This document shows, piece after piece, positions 9,621 through 19,100 of a stretch of DNA of 21,150 nucleotides (position 1 is the first letter of the stretch; each line of letters starts with the position of its first letter). This DNA comes from Botryllus schlosseri (lineage: Eukaryota > Chordata > Ascidiacea > Stolidobranchia > Styelidae). The stretch lies in contig ATSW01012047.1 in NCBI GenBank assembly GCA_000444245.1, forward strand, positions 1-21,150, written 5' to 3'. Under the pieces are notes generated by a model. That model had not been told where the DNA came from and ran no database searches. It was given only the letters and a program-made list of their open reading frames with translations. The position numbers and the translations under genes are program-made.

Positions 9621-10018
9621 TGCTGAGCCAGCTAAAAGCAGCATTATTTGTCTTGGTCATCCTATAGCTGGCAAGGCCCTCCGAGCGCTCAAATTTAACA
9701 ATACTGATCTTAAAAGCTATTGGTGCCCTGATTCCGGAAATACAATTTACATGCTAGTCTGAAAATCGGCGTAGTTCCGAATAATTGCTCGATATAATTT
9801 CCATTATCATGGTCAATTCGTCATTGTGTTGCGATTGTCAGGAACAACCGGCCATGACGGCTATTTCGGAGTGGTTCCATTGCCATGTTAATTTATTAAT
9901 TTGTGTTTTCGGAATCAGCGCAACACTAGCTTTCGATTGAGACCAGTTTGATTAAATTTAACTCGCGAGACGCCAGCTATAGGACTACCAATTACGCTGC
10001 TTTTAGCCGGCTGGTGCA
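9621..10018. repeat. Diverged inverted repeat, ~115-bp arms
   Basis: Left arm 9621-9740 and right arm 9905-10018 (inverted) share GCTAAAAGCAGC, CCTATAGCTGGC, TTAAATTTAA-like and CTGATTCCG in order, around a ~165-bp spacer. It lies just inside the right end of the fourth-layer hAT and could form a long hairpin. Confidence 0.65.
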
Positions 10019-10095
10019 GCCTCATTTTGCCGCCCCCTTCGAGCCTGCCGCCCCTGGCGCAGAGCCAGAACCGCCAGGTGGCTGCTACGCCAGTG

Positions 10096-10103
10096 TGCAG
10101 CAC
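10096..10103. repeat. Target-site duplication of fourth layer, right
   Basis: TGCAGCAC, identical to 8173-8180. Confidence 0.93.
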
Positions 10104-10532
10104 GCGGCTCTTGAGTCGCAGTTTTCCCTCCCCTGTTATAGACTTAGGCTAGACCGCTATACTTGGGTAGTTTGACAGTTCTACGTATGCATGAGCGATA
10201 GACCGCCTTCTTGCGTGTATAATCAACTCTTTATTCGTTCCTCAATTCAGAATAAATGGGGACTCCATCTGTATTTAAAACAGTTAGCAAAACGGAATGA
10301 CCTTGAATCATGTATCGTACTTTGAAAATTCAACTTGACTCGAATAGTGACTTGACTCGTGACTTGACTTGACTTGACTCGACTTGACTCGAGTCACCTC
10401 CAAAAATCGCGTGACTTGACTTGACTCGAGTCACCTTTGAAAATCGCGTGACTTGACTTGACTCGAGTCAAAATCTGCAATGACTCGAGATGACTCGTGA
10501 CTCGAAGGTAGTGACTTGATCCCAACACTGGA

Positions 10533-10540
10533 CTGTGATT
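10533..10540. repeat. Probable target-site duplication of third layer, right
   Basis: CTGTGATT, two bases beyond the element end; one mismatch with 7231-7238. Confidence 0.55.
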
Positions 10541-10821
10541 GCGGGTCAAGTTCACAGCAGAAATTTTTGATATTGTCAAGGTGCATGCTCGTGCTCGTTA
10601 AGTGTTGATTTTATTTACGTTGCCAGCGCCATGCATAGAGTGGCCAGTATTTGAAATGCAATAAATTTCAACCAACGATGTTATAATGAAGTAAAATTGT
10701 AATACATGAAAAAGGTTCACAGTGCAGAACCTACCAAGGTTCGCTTGTGAACGTGAACCTCTAAATTTCTGAGGTTCACACACAGAACGCGAACGTGAAC
10801 CTAATGTACACACCATCCGTA

Positions 10822-10829
10822 ATAGAGGT
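10822..10829. repeat. Target-site duplication of second layer, right
   Basis: ATAGAGGT, identical to 6585-6592. Confidence 0.88.
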
Positions 10830-10950
10830 ATTAAAATGTGGTTGCTAAACTGCGTTGCCTATTTTTATCTCGATATTGAAGTCACGCGGCTAGCGGCTTC
10901 TACCAATTTTCAAAAGTGGCCCGAGACCCATTTTGAGTTAGTGACCCCTG

Positions 10951-10958
10951 TTTTAAAC
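10951..10958. repeat. Target-site duplication of the outer element, right
   Basis: TTTTAAAC, paired with 5640-5647. Confidence 0.8.
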
Positions 10959-11072
10959 AAAGTGTTTTGAACACCATTTGCTTTATATGCACTCTAGTTG
11001 TAGCTAACAGAATAGTAAATAAATTTCGCAGCTTGTGTATTACTATATAGTTTTACCGTGTTACATTTGTAT

Positions 11073-11126
11073 TAGGGATGGTGCGAGCCCCCGAAAGGTT
11101 CAGGTTCGTGTAAACGCAAACCTAAG
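11073..11126 (+). mobile_element. Orphan left end of the TAGGGATGGTG family
   Basis: TAGGGATGGTGCGAGCCCCC, GAAAGGTTCAGGTTCGTGTAAAC, followed by AAACC: the same order as 6593-6650. No right end was found. Confidence 0.6.
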
Positions 11127-11154
11127 ACACAATCACAAGTCAATCTCACTTTTA

Positions 11155-11608
11155 TAGTTTTGACTCGAGTCAAGTCAATCCATTTTCGATTCCCCACCGA
11201 GTCAAGTCCGAGTCGCGGAATAGAATGTCGAGTCCGAGTAATAGTGTTCTGACTCGAGTCCGAGTCATTATGTTGACTGTTCAGTTCGGAGTTAGTGTCA
11301 TGTGAAACCTACTTTTTACAGCTCTGCTCGGTGATATCGAATGCTTCGCCTTCATAATATACGAATTTTCCTAACTTTTAGCATTTTCAAGTACCAGCTG
11401 CCAGTACTGATAGAAGACATAATAATAGTGTGATAACTTTACCATTCGTTGAAAATAAAATGCAATGCCTGTCTTGGTAGACCCAGTCTCGAGTCATATC
11501 ACTTGGTCCGAGTCATGCGTAATAACTCGAATACAAGTCGAGTCAATACACAAACTGAGTCGTCAAGTCGAGTCACCAAAAATCACGACTCGAGTCAATA
11601 CAACCCTG
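11155..11608. mobile_element. GACTCGAGTC-rich hAT-like element or composite
   Basis: Left part (11158-11275) begins TTTTGACTCGAGTCAAGTC; right part (11485-11608) ends GACTCGAGTCAATACAACCCTG, which inverted starts CAGGGTTGTATTGACTCGAG. The AGTC-rich termini flank a ~200-bp ordinary core. The right end has a hAT-like CAG start; the left end has no matching CAG and no target duplication was found, so limits are tentative. Confidence 0.5.
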
Positions 11609-11616
11609 GCTAGAAC

Positions 11617-12099
11617 GGACCTAAGCTAATTTTCAACTTTTTCATCTGTAGCTTCGCTAAAAATGATTTGAGAAGCCCTGACCTAATCCCTACTACGTCG
11701 CAGCTTTCGAGCCAAACAAGATCATCCACACAAACACATTTCCGACGAAAACGATGCTCTGTCCCACTCCGCGGCGGAAAACGATTTCAGAAATCATGGA
11801 ACATCATATAGGCATGTACTATAACGTACAAAGTCGTGTGTATTCCCGTACATTGTAAATATACAACCAACAATAATATAATGGATCTTCCCACAAACGC
11901 TATTCCCAACAGAAGCAAACGGAAGCCATCAGGGATATTGTAAAGATTAGCCCCTCCAATAGGACATGCATATTAGAGAAAAACAGGTATAGTGCATTGT
12001 CAGAAATATCGAAATTCACTTGTCACCAGCAGAACATGCGAAAAAATTCCGAAGTGACAAATTATTATCTCAGGTCGTATAAACCGTTAAATCATAATG
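11617..12099. other. Unassigned stretch
   Basis: No gene, repeat end or RNA was recognised here. Confidence 0.45.
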
Positions 12100-12158
12100 C
12101 GAGGGCTGGGCGCAATGCGTAGAGTGCTATTTGCAATGATTCGAGTCGAACACTGATT
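12100..12158 (+). repeat. Degenerate tRNA-derived SINE head
   Basis: GCGAGGGCTGGGCGCAATGC..AGAGTGCTATTTGCAATGATTCGAGTCGAACAC has an A-box-like TGGGCGCAATGCGTAG and a B-box-like GATTCGAGTCGAAC at tRNA spacing. No body or target duplication could be defined. It is not a functional tRNA gene, because no acceptor stem pairs. Confidence 0.45.
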
Positions 12159-12468
12159 CTATTCTTTCTAGTAACGACATACTATTCCGAGACTTTCCTC
12201 CTAACATGGGAGCCTCGACAACTATGTTGCTCGTTTCAAGTCAGTATCAACATCCTAAACACAAAGCATATTTTAGCATAAGGCTACAGACGTTCGTGAA
12301 TACAATATTTCTGGGAAGTAGCATCGAATCGTAGCATTGCCACTGAGTGCAGTGAAATAGGTATCAGCAAGGAATAACAAATTACGGTTGATGGATTGTA
12401 GCTGGCATTTTTCTCCTCACGGGCAGAGAACGACCCATCCCCCCTACTTCCAGGTCTCTATTACCAAT
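12159..12468. other. Unassigned stretch
   Basis: Nothing recognisable apart from possible decayed SINE body at the left edge. Confidence 0.4.
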
Positions 12469-12643
12469 GGTTACCATGTTTTTGGAATCGGAAAGGAGGA
12501 CACTTTTACCAAACCATAAACTGGCGGAAATTGAAAATAGTAGATTTTGATATATTTACTGGAAAAAGGGCGGACCTTTGGTCGTCCACGGAGAACATTT
12601 TCAATTTCCTGAAAAAGGAGGACAAATCCTCCGTATGGTAACC
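12469..12643. mobile_element. Small palindromic element (GGTTACCAT ends)
   Basis: Ends GGTTACCAT / ATGGTAACC (9 bp), with inner inverted arms GGAAATTGAAAAT (from 12525) and ATTTTCAATTTCC (to 12609). GGAGGACA occurs near each end. A relative of its right end is at 6230-6345. No target duplication was identified. The minus-strand frame through it is the element itself, not a host gene. On the minus strand it supplies AGTAAA/AATATA (12551-12560), the only poly(A)-like words within ~600 bp after the kinase stop. Confidence 0.6.
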
Positions 12644-12730
12644 CTACTATCACCGCGGTGACCTCATATTAGGCGGTACTCCAATCCATAAGTAGTCAGT
12701 AAAGTAGCACCACTTCCACAAGTGATCATG

Positions 12731-12774
12731 ACTTCGTAATCGAAGCACCCAGGTACCCGATTTTGCCCAGCCTC
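12731..12774 (-). repeat. Orphan end of a TGGGCAAAATCGRGTACC repeat
   Basis: Inverted, it reads GAGGCTGGGCAAAATCGGGT then ACC, similar to ends at 13293, 14624 and 15193. It includes the short palindrome CTTCGTAATCGAAG. It lies downstream of the kinase stop. Confidence 0.45.
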
Positions 12775-13063
12775 AAGTCTGACCAAGCAACATAACATCT
12801 ACCCACACACACTTTGACACAACAACAAGGTTACCGTGATAGCGTCGCTATCAAAATGTAGCGATTGAAATGAACACATGATGGCCATTGCAGGTGTTGT
12901 ACCGAGTGCAGCGTGTCGATTTAGAAGAGCTCTGTGCAGAATTAGAAATCTCGCCTCCCAGTGCAATGCGTGATCATCGATCAAATATTATTGACTTAGA
13001 ATTAGATGCTATATGCCGTGCAGGCGAATGGATATACTTCGGAAGCGCTCGCGACTGTGGATC

Positions 13064-13177
13064 CTAACGGCTTTTCAGGATGTACTTCTGAAGAATCCCT
13101 TTGAATGCTTTGCCGACTTCTAACAGCTCCGGATCGTCGTCAAACCCGGTACCGTTCCACTTGAGAGATTTCAACAC
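13064..13177 (-). CDS. MAPKAPK5: MAPKAPK5 last coding exon
   Basis: 37 codons and TAG (13066-13064): [20 protein letters not shown] then [17 protein letters not shown]. It aligns with human TLQSFSWNGRGFTDKVDRLKLAEIVKQVIEE. The acceptor (AG at 13179-13178) follows a T-rich stretch. The protein ends about where the human one enters its poorly conserved tail. It was missed by simple ORF scanning because of its length. Confidence 0.93.
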   Translation of the reverse strand: MLKSLKWNGTGFDDDPELLEVGKAFKGILQKYILKSR

Positions 13178-16100
13178 CTGAAATTTTATACATTTTTAAA
13201 CTTTCAAAGTTATGAGGTCATAACAGGTGATGCTCGAATACTCGGCTAGAGTCAGACTCGAAGCAGAGAGATACTCAATATTGCCCAGACCTAGTGGTCA
13301 AAACAATGTACTTCAACTTATTCGGAGTGCTCGAGATGGCTTTGCGCTACTTACTGAAAGGGCCTTCATATCAGACTGCATCCAATTTTAATCAACAGTT
13401 TTTCAGTCAAAACTACTTACTTTTTAAAGATTGGATTTTTGGAAATGTAGAAATTAATTCTAACCGGCGGGTTTTTCCAAAAAATTTTGTTTCACTTTTC
13501 GAAACCGTAAAACACGACCTTAATGGGATGTGAAACCAACAAGTAATATATCGTTGGATTCATAATTTCAACGCCTAACCAACTGAGAGGGTCAGACTGC
13601 GTGGTGATGGTGAAACACTCTACCTGTTTTGATAGTAGAGATCGAATTAGTTGAGCAAAAGCAGTCACTCATGGCTTGCTTGAAAGAAGACCTCTCTGCC
13701 TCACCAAATAGAATGTACTTATTCGCACTAGTGATTCGTTGTGGACTCGATAAGAAAGTAACCAAACTTGTCTTTTTTTACAAGGTTATCTCGTCTTCCT
13801 GGTCACTAAATAGAATGTACTTATTCGCACTAGTGATTCGTTGTGGACTCGATAAGAAAGTAACCAAACTTGTCTTTTTTTACAAGGTTATCTCGTCTTC
13901 CTGATTATATACACTCTCGGTTGCCTTGCTCTCGTCTAGCTTCGTGGCGTAGTTGGTTAGGCGTTGAAATTCTGAAGCCAACAACATATTACTTGTTGGT
14001 TTCGCATCCCATTAAGGTCGTGTACAGTCTTGAAAAGTAAAGCAAAATTTTTCAGAAAAACCCACCGATGCCGGCAGGTTAAGATATATTAGCATCACAT
14101 TCACAAGTGAAATAGCCCCTTTTAATCACGTTAACTGCATATATATTCGATCACACTTTGAAAAAATCATCGGTATCGGCCATTGGAGGTGAAAAAATAC
14201 CAGGATTTTTCGTGGTGTAACAACATGACGGTAGGAAGTCAGAAAACTATAACCCTTGACTGGGAATATAGTATAGCTCATATAGCTTACACTTTCAAGG
14301 TATCCAGATGCAGCCTTTCTAGTTTGTTTCATGTTCAAATATGGCAATGGGTGTAAAGCTGTTGAAATAACTGCTCTCACCTTGTGAAGCTCTTCCACCT
14401 CTGAATTCCATTTCACGGCAACCAGAATCTTCTGCGACAGCTCCATGTATGTGTCGCCGCCCTCAGACGTTTGCGCTTTCGGCAAAATGCAATGGGCTAT
14501 CACGTCTCGCATGGCTTTGACGTTTTTCGGCGCAGGAGGCGGCCCTTGACTGGGCGACGGTGTTCTGTCCGTGTGTTGTCTGCTGGGTTGGAAGTGATAT
14601 AAGTAGACAGAAACACCAGTAACTAGGGATGGGCACAATAAATTGAGTACCAGAATCTGATTCGAGAATTAGTTCTAATGATTCAAGTGTGAGATGTATT
14701 TTCAGTATTGAAATCGCCTTCCCACTAACAGTTGATTTATCATTGAAAATTATAGTCTCGATACTAAAAGAGTTATATCTTAGCTACCATTGTCACTAAT
14801 ACTTAATTTATCAACTGGAATTGTAGTTTCGTTACTAGTTCCAGTGTGGAAGGCTGTAAACCTCGATTGGTCGTATCGTTGCATACAGAACAAGTACCAT
14901 ATGGCTATGGACATTAGCGAAAATGACATATCTGTGGAGTCGTGATCAACCCACGGCATCGTCACAGTGCAATGAAATAGGTGTGGTTGAAAATATGCCA
15001 AATCATCTTTAACGTGACGTAGAACTGGCTTTATATGCTTTGTAGACACATAAAAGGTACATATTTGAAGTCTGTGCATCCTTCATGCTGCTGTGACGGC
15101 ATAATGAGAGATACTCGGATACTCGACTTGAAGCCTGCGGTAATACTCAATTCATAATAGAATCAATCAGGTACTTGATTTTGCGCAGACATAGTAGTAG
15201 ACACAGTACGTTACCTGTTTTGTACCTGGCGCTCGATAAGGATCGGGTTAAGCGCGTCTTCGATCGGTTTTAGGTTGATGGGACGATCGGGAATACGCAT
15301 CTGTCTCAATTGCGATTCGAGATCTTTTTTCGTCTTGTCTCTGTGCGCCTGGGAATAAACACGGGCATAGCCAGAATGAAAACATACGGAGACGGCAAGA
15401 TTTTCTATCAACAATGAGGTAGACAGGGATTTAGCAACACAAGGAACAGTGGTTTACCTATATTGACTGGTACCGGGGCTGCTTGAAACAGCCCCCGTAC
15501 AACGGCAGCTGATGTATTTTGGACTCATTAGACTCGTGTCATTAGTTGTAATTGTAACGCTCTTTACCGGTTCACCTTATTAGAAATGAATATGTGAGAT
15601 TGCAGAGGAGTGTCAGGCGCTTCTTCTGTGAGCCACGGATGGGAGACAAGTTCTTCGACGGTCATACGCGAATGCGGGTCCACGCACAATAATCTGAAAT
15701 TTCGGGATGTCGCAAGCATATCATTGAACAATCGAACTGTAGAGACGATGACGGGCCACATGTAACTTAATAATGTTACCAAATTCAATTTACCAGTGAA
15801 GTAAATCGTCTCATACAAAAATTCCGCAATCATTACAGGGACAGCGTTCAAAAGCCCATAGCTGCACGAAGTCGATTAAAATTTGCGCCCACCTAAAAAC
15901 GACTCGACTCGAGTCAATTTGTGGTTCGCCTCAACTTGTAATCGTCTCATTGTGCATGAAAGGAAAAAGTAAATATGACTCGACACATTCCATATGACCT
16001 ATTAAAGTTTGGTATATATCTGGACCGCTGGGCCGATCCTTAATTGAAAAACAGGCCCGGAACCGTCTTTTATCTGCTAGAAGAAACATATTTGGAGTGA

Positions 16101-19100
16101 GAAAAAAAGAGAATATTACGAATCCGAGATCTTTGATGTTGCCCAATCTTTTCAGAGAAGTGAGTTGAAGCTAACTTTATTCGATACTGGACAGTAAACA
16201 CAACGATTTGGACTCGAACTCGATTTTTAATATTACGACTCAGACCTGTTGTTCGCTGAATTGGACTTGAATCGTTGGTCAAAATGACTCAAGTTGACTC
16301 TAGTCAAAACTGTAAAAGTCAATTGACTCGTGACTCGAAACCGCGTGACTTGGTTACAACTCGGACAAAATCCTTACCTTTTAACGGCATCTTTCGCGTT
16401 TTCTGAAACTCTGTCCCATTCGCGCTCCGGGAAATCGTAGGACCCGGCCATGATCTTTTTCCTCATGCCTTTGTCGATGGTCCTTCGAGACGACGGGTGT
16501 TCGGAATAAAACGGAGGGTAGCCGCACAATAAAATGTATATGACGACGCCGAGCGACCACATATCGCAGCTCTGTTGAGGAATATTATACCCTTCAAAAA
16601 TTAGCACAACTATGCAGAGAACTCCCAAGCTTTCATTTGCGCACAGTAATTTTCTATTGTTGACAGAGGCGGTGAGTGACACAGACCGCTCCTACATTTC
16701 GAAGTACCGTATTGAAGGAGCTTTTGTCAGTACTCGAACGCCCACGTTTTAGACTTTTTATGTTTTTACTCAACAGTTTTAGAACAAAACTATTTACTTT
16801 CAACGTTGTATATGGTAAGTAGTGTTCAAATAGATTTGCATCACTGTTAAAACTCAGGAGCATATCAACTGTGCGACTGGGACTCTGTGCAATGGTAACA
16901 GATAGCTTATACTATTTCCAAAATTGCACCTATTTTCATCGCCATTAATCAATCTGCATTTTAGTAACGGAGATGCACCTTGCAATTTTGTAAACTGACT
17001 AACAGAGGGCAGTAACGCACTTCTCAGTCTACTTAAAGTGGTTAAGGCAAAACTTGAAATAAATGTTACATATGACGATTTCACAACATACGCTTCTACT
17101 ATTTATCAGCACTACAGTGGGAGCATCTCGTGTGCGCAAGGTTCACTGTCCTGTCATTATGCAGGGTAGTCCCATGTTCCATTTGAAAGCGTCAGAACCC
17201 ACAACTATACAAACTTAACCAAGCCCAGTACACAAAAGAGTTTCTGTAAAACTTACAATACCTCCCATCAGTTTGCTTTGTTTTGTGTAGGCCGTCTGTC
17301 GTTTTTACATTTAGCTTAGCTAATAATATATGACATCTTTGAAGTTTGTTGTTGGCATTCACATTGTTACAATAAGTATTTCATTGTCTGTTATACTCAT
17401 TTTACCTCAAACCTCACCATATCAGTTTTACTTTTGAATCGGTATTAATCCCTTCAGTGTGCTGATAACTTTTGATATACGGCAGTCAAAAAGTTTTCAA
17501 GTTATAATAAATGTATTAATACAATCGTTGTTCAAGATCTGTTACACAAACCAGCTATTTAGCAGAATATTGTACACAATGTACAATACCTTGTCATAGG
17601 TATAGGGAGATGAAGGCATGCTGGTCTTCCCTTCTTTCCTGTGACGTCTGTGAGCTTCCAGAACCTTCCAATAACAAAAGTGTAATAATGAATTTTCCAA
17701 CACAGGTAACGAAGATTTCAGTACCTGCGGCGAAACGTAGTAAGGGGTAAATTGCGGGGTCATCAGATCTCCCTTGTCCAATTTGGCGAATCCGAAATCG
17801 CACAATTTGATCGGGGCATTCTCGGACTTGTCGCGGTAGAGCAGATTTTCCGGTTTCAAATCCCGGTGAGCGATATTCAAACTGTGAATGTGACACACTG
17901 CCAGCGCAACCTGAAATAAGGTATCGCGTTACAATATGGCAAGCAAAACGAATACGGTCAGTAGCAATACTTCCAGTGTTCATTAAATTAAATATTGATA
18001 CTTCAATGGGATTATAAATTGACAATGTCAACATATATTTCGTGTTGTCATCCATATATTATGGTGATGTCATTACAGTCCTTGATATGCTAATGTTGAG
18101 TAAGGTTGGGTTAAGCTAAGTAAGCAGTGGGATTGGTTTATGGTTAGCTTGGGGTTTTGTATCGGTTATTCAGTGGGACAGGTTAGCGCAATGGTGCTCA
18201 ACCGGGGAAAATTTCTCACTAGTTGTGAAATTTGAATTGTTAGGGGGAAATTTGGCTTTAGGGTTGTAAATGACGGTAGGCCCTCACCAAACTTTTCATT
18301 TTTACAACACAAGAACTGTTAGCTACGAAACTTATTTCATCCAAAATGTGTATTTCTTTTTGCCTGATTTCTAGCTGGAAGTATGTCGATTAGGCTATTG
18401 ACTAGCCTATACTATTTGATATCTTCCATTTTTGTAAGAAGCCACAATTTCTGAAATCATATCCGTAACTGTCGTACAGAGCCTCCATCCCCAGATAACG
18501 TGGTAATTAGACTAGTGAAAGCGATGACAACCTATCCAAAAACTACTTTCCACTTGAAAAATCGAAAACGTAAACAGCAAGTAGCGTTGGTTCAAAATCT
18601 TGACGTATCGGAGTCAGTAGTGCCAGTAGACAAAACCAACTTGTGCACTTCAAAAAAAGTAGTAATTCTGTACTGGCCACCTCCGATACCAACCTGTTTA
18701 GTGGCGATAGCAGCTTGCCGTTCCGTGAATCCGTGCACTTCGCTGATCCTATTGAAAAGCTCGCCACCATCCATTAGTTCCATCACAAGGAGCAGCCTAG
18801 ATCTGGATTCCGACTCTCCGGGGAATTGAAGGTCATTACAGAATACCTAAACGAACCGCGACCTTAAGAACTGGCATAATTCACTTCAAAGAAATCACAA
18901 ATTACCTGGTAAAGTTTGACCACGTGAGGATGTTGACTGCATTGGTAGTGCATTTGAACCTGTGCACGGAAAGGTATAATGTGTAAGAATGTAGGTAGCA
19001 TAGTCTTGTATTTTGAAACTACACGACTGTAAAACTAAATATAATACCTACACGAACAATTTGTCGTATTGCAAGTCAACTCATTGCAATGGTAAAAAGC

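Larger units (their letters stand above)
8181..10095 (-). mobile_element. Fourth nested hAT element carrying a decayed transposase
   Basis: 15-bp perfect terminal repeat CACTGGCGTAGCAGC, flanked by perfect TGCAGCAC at 8173-8180 and 10096-10103. Contains minus-strand remains of a hAT transposase (8824-9420), a subterminal inverted repeat (9621-10018) and a later SINE. Without the SINE it is about 1.5 kb, shorter than a full autonomous hAT (usually 2.5-5 kb), so the N-terminal half of the transposase is deleted. Confidence 0.93.
7239..10530. mobile_element. Third nested hAT-like element (CAGTGTTGGGAT family)
   Basis: 12-bp perfect terminal repeat CAGTGTTGGGAT. Both ends then carry dense GACTCGAGTC palindromes and ACTTG pentamer runs (7251-7410, 10331-10515). 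Flanks are GTGTGATT at 7231-7238 and CTGTGATT at 10533-10540, offset by two bases, so the duplication is probable but not perfect. About 1.37 kb is its own. No coding sequence of its own was recognised. Confidence 0.75.
6593..10821. mobile_element. Second nested hAT-type element (TAGGGATGGTGTG family)
   Basis: Begins TAGGGATGGTGTGAACCTCT; the inverted right end reads TACGGATGGTGTGTACATTA. Flanked by perfect ATAGAGGT at 6585-6592 and 10822-10829. Both subterminal regions contain repeated GGTTC / GTGAACGTGAACC units in inverted arrangement (6600-6695, 10705-10801). About 930 bp is its own sequence; the remainder is the third layer. No transposase of its own. Another end of this family lies at 11073. 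Confidence 0.88.
5648..10950. mobile_element. Outermost hAT-type element of a nested stack
   Basis: Starts CAGGGGTCACCAACACGCGG and ends with the inverse of CAGGGGTCACTAACTCAAAA, a 10-bp perfect terminal repeat extended to 13 of 14. Flanks are TTTTAAGC (5640-5647) and TTTTAAAC (10951-10958), an 8-bp duplication with one mismatch. Of its 5303 bp only about 1.06 kb is its own (5648-6592 and 10830-10950); the rest is later insertions. No transposase of its own was seen. The left part contains twelve single undetermined bases between 5809 and 6558. The mismatched duplication fits it being the oldest layer. Confidence 0.85.

Noticed and set aside
12471-12653. 60-codon minus-strand frame
   Set aside because: Coincides with the small palindromic element and its ends; explained as repeat sequence.
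13629-13904. 91-codon frame with a repeated 34-residue unit
   Set aside because: The repetition comes from the 102-bp tandem DNA duplication inside a kinase intron; no sign of coding.
15226-15230. Alternative donor GTACAA after GAGCGCCAG in exon H
   Set aside because: Leaves phase 0, which breaks the frame with exon I; the donor at 15214 fits.
17594-18055. 153-codon minus-strand frame
   Set aside because: Different frame across kinase exons D and E and their introns; the kinase frame is the conserved one.
18189-18207. CAATGGTGCTCAACCGGGG resembling a decayed hAT terminus
   Set aside because: Single imperfect end only; too weak to call an element.
18500-18829. 109-codon plus-strand frame
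   Set aside because: Antisense shadow of the kinase exon at 18694-18846.
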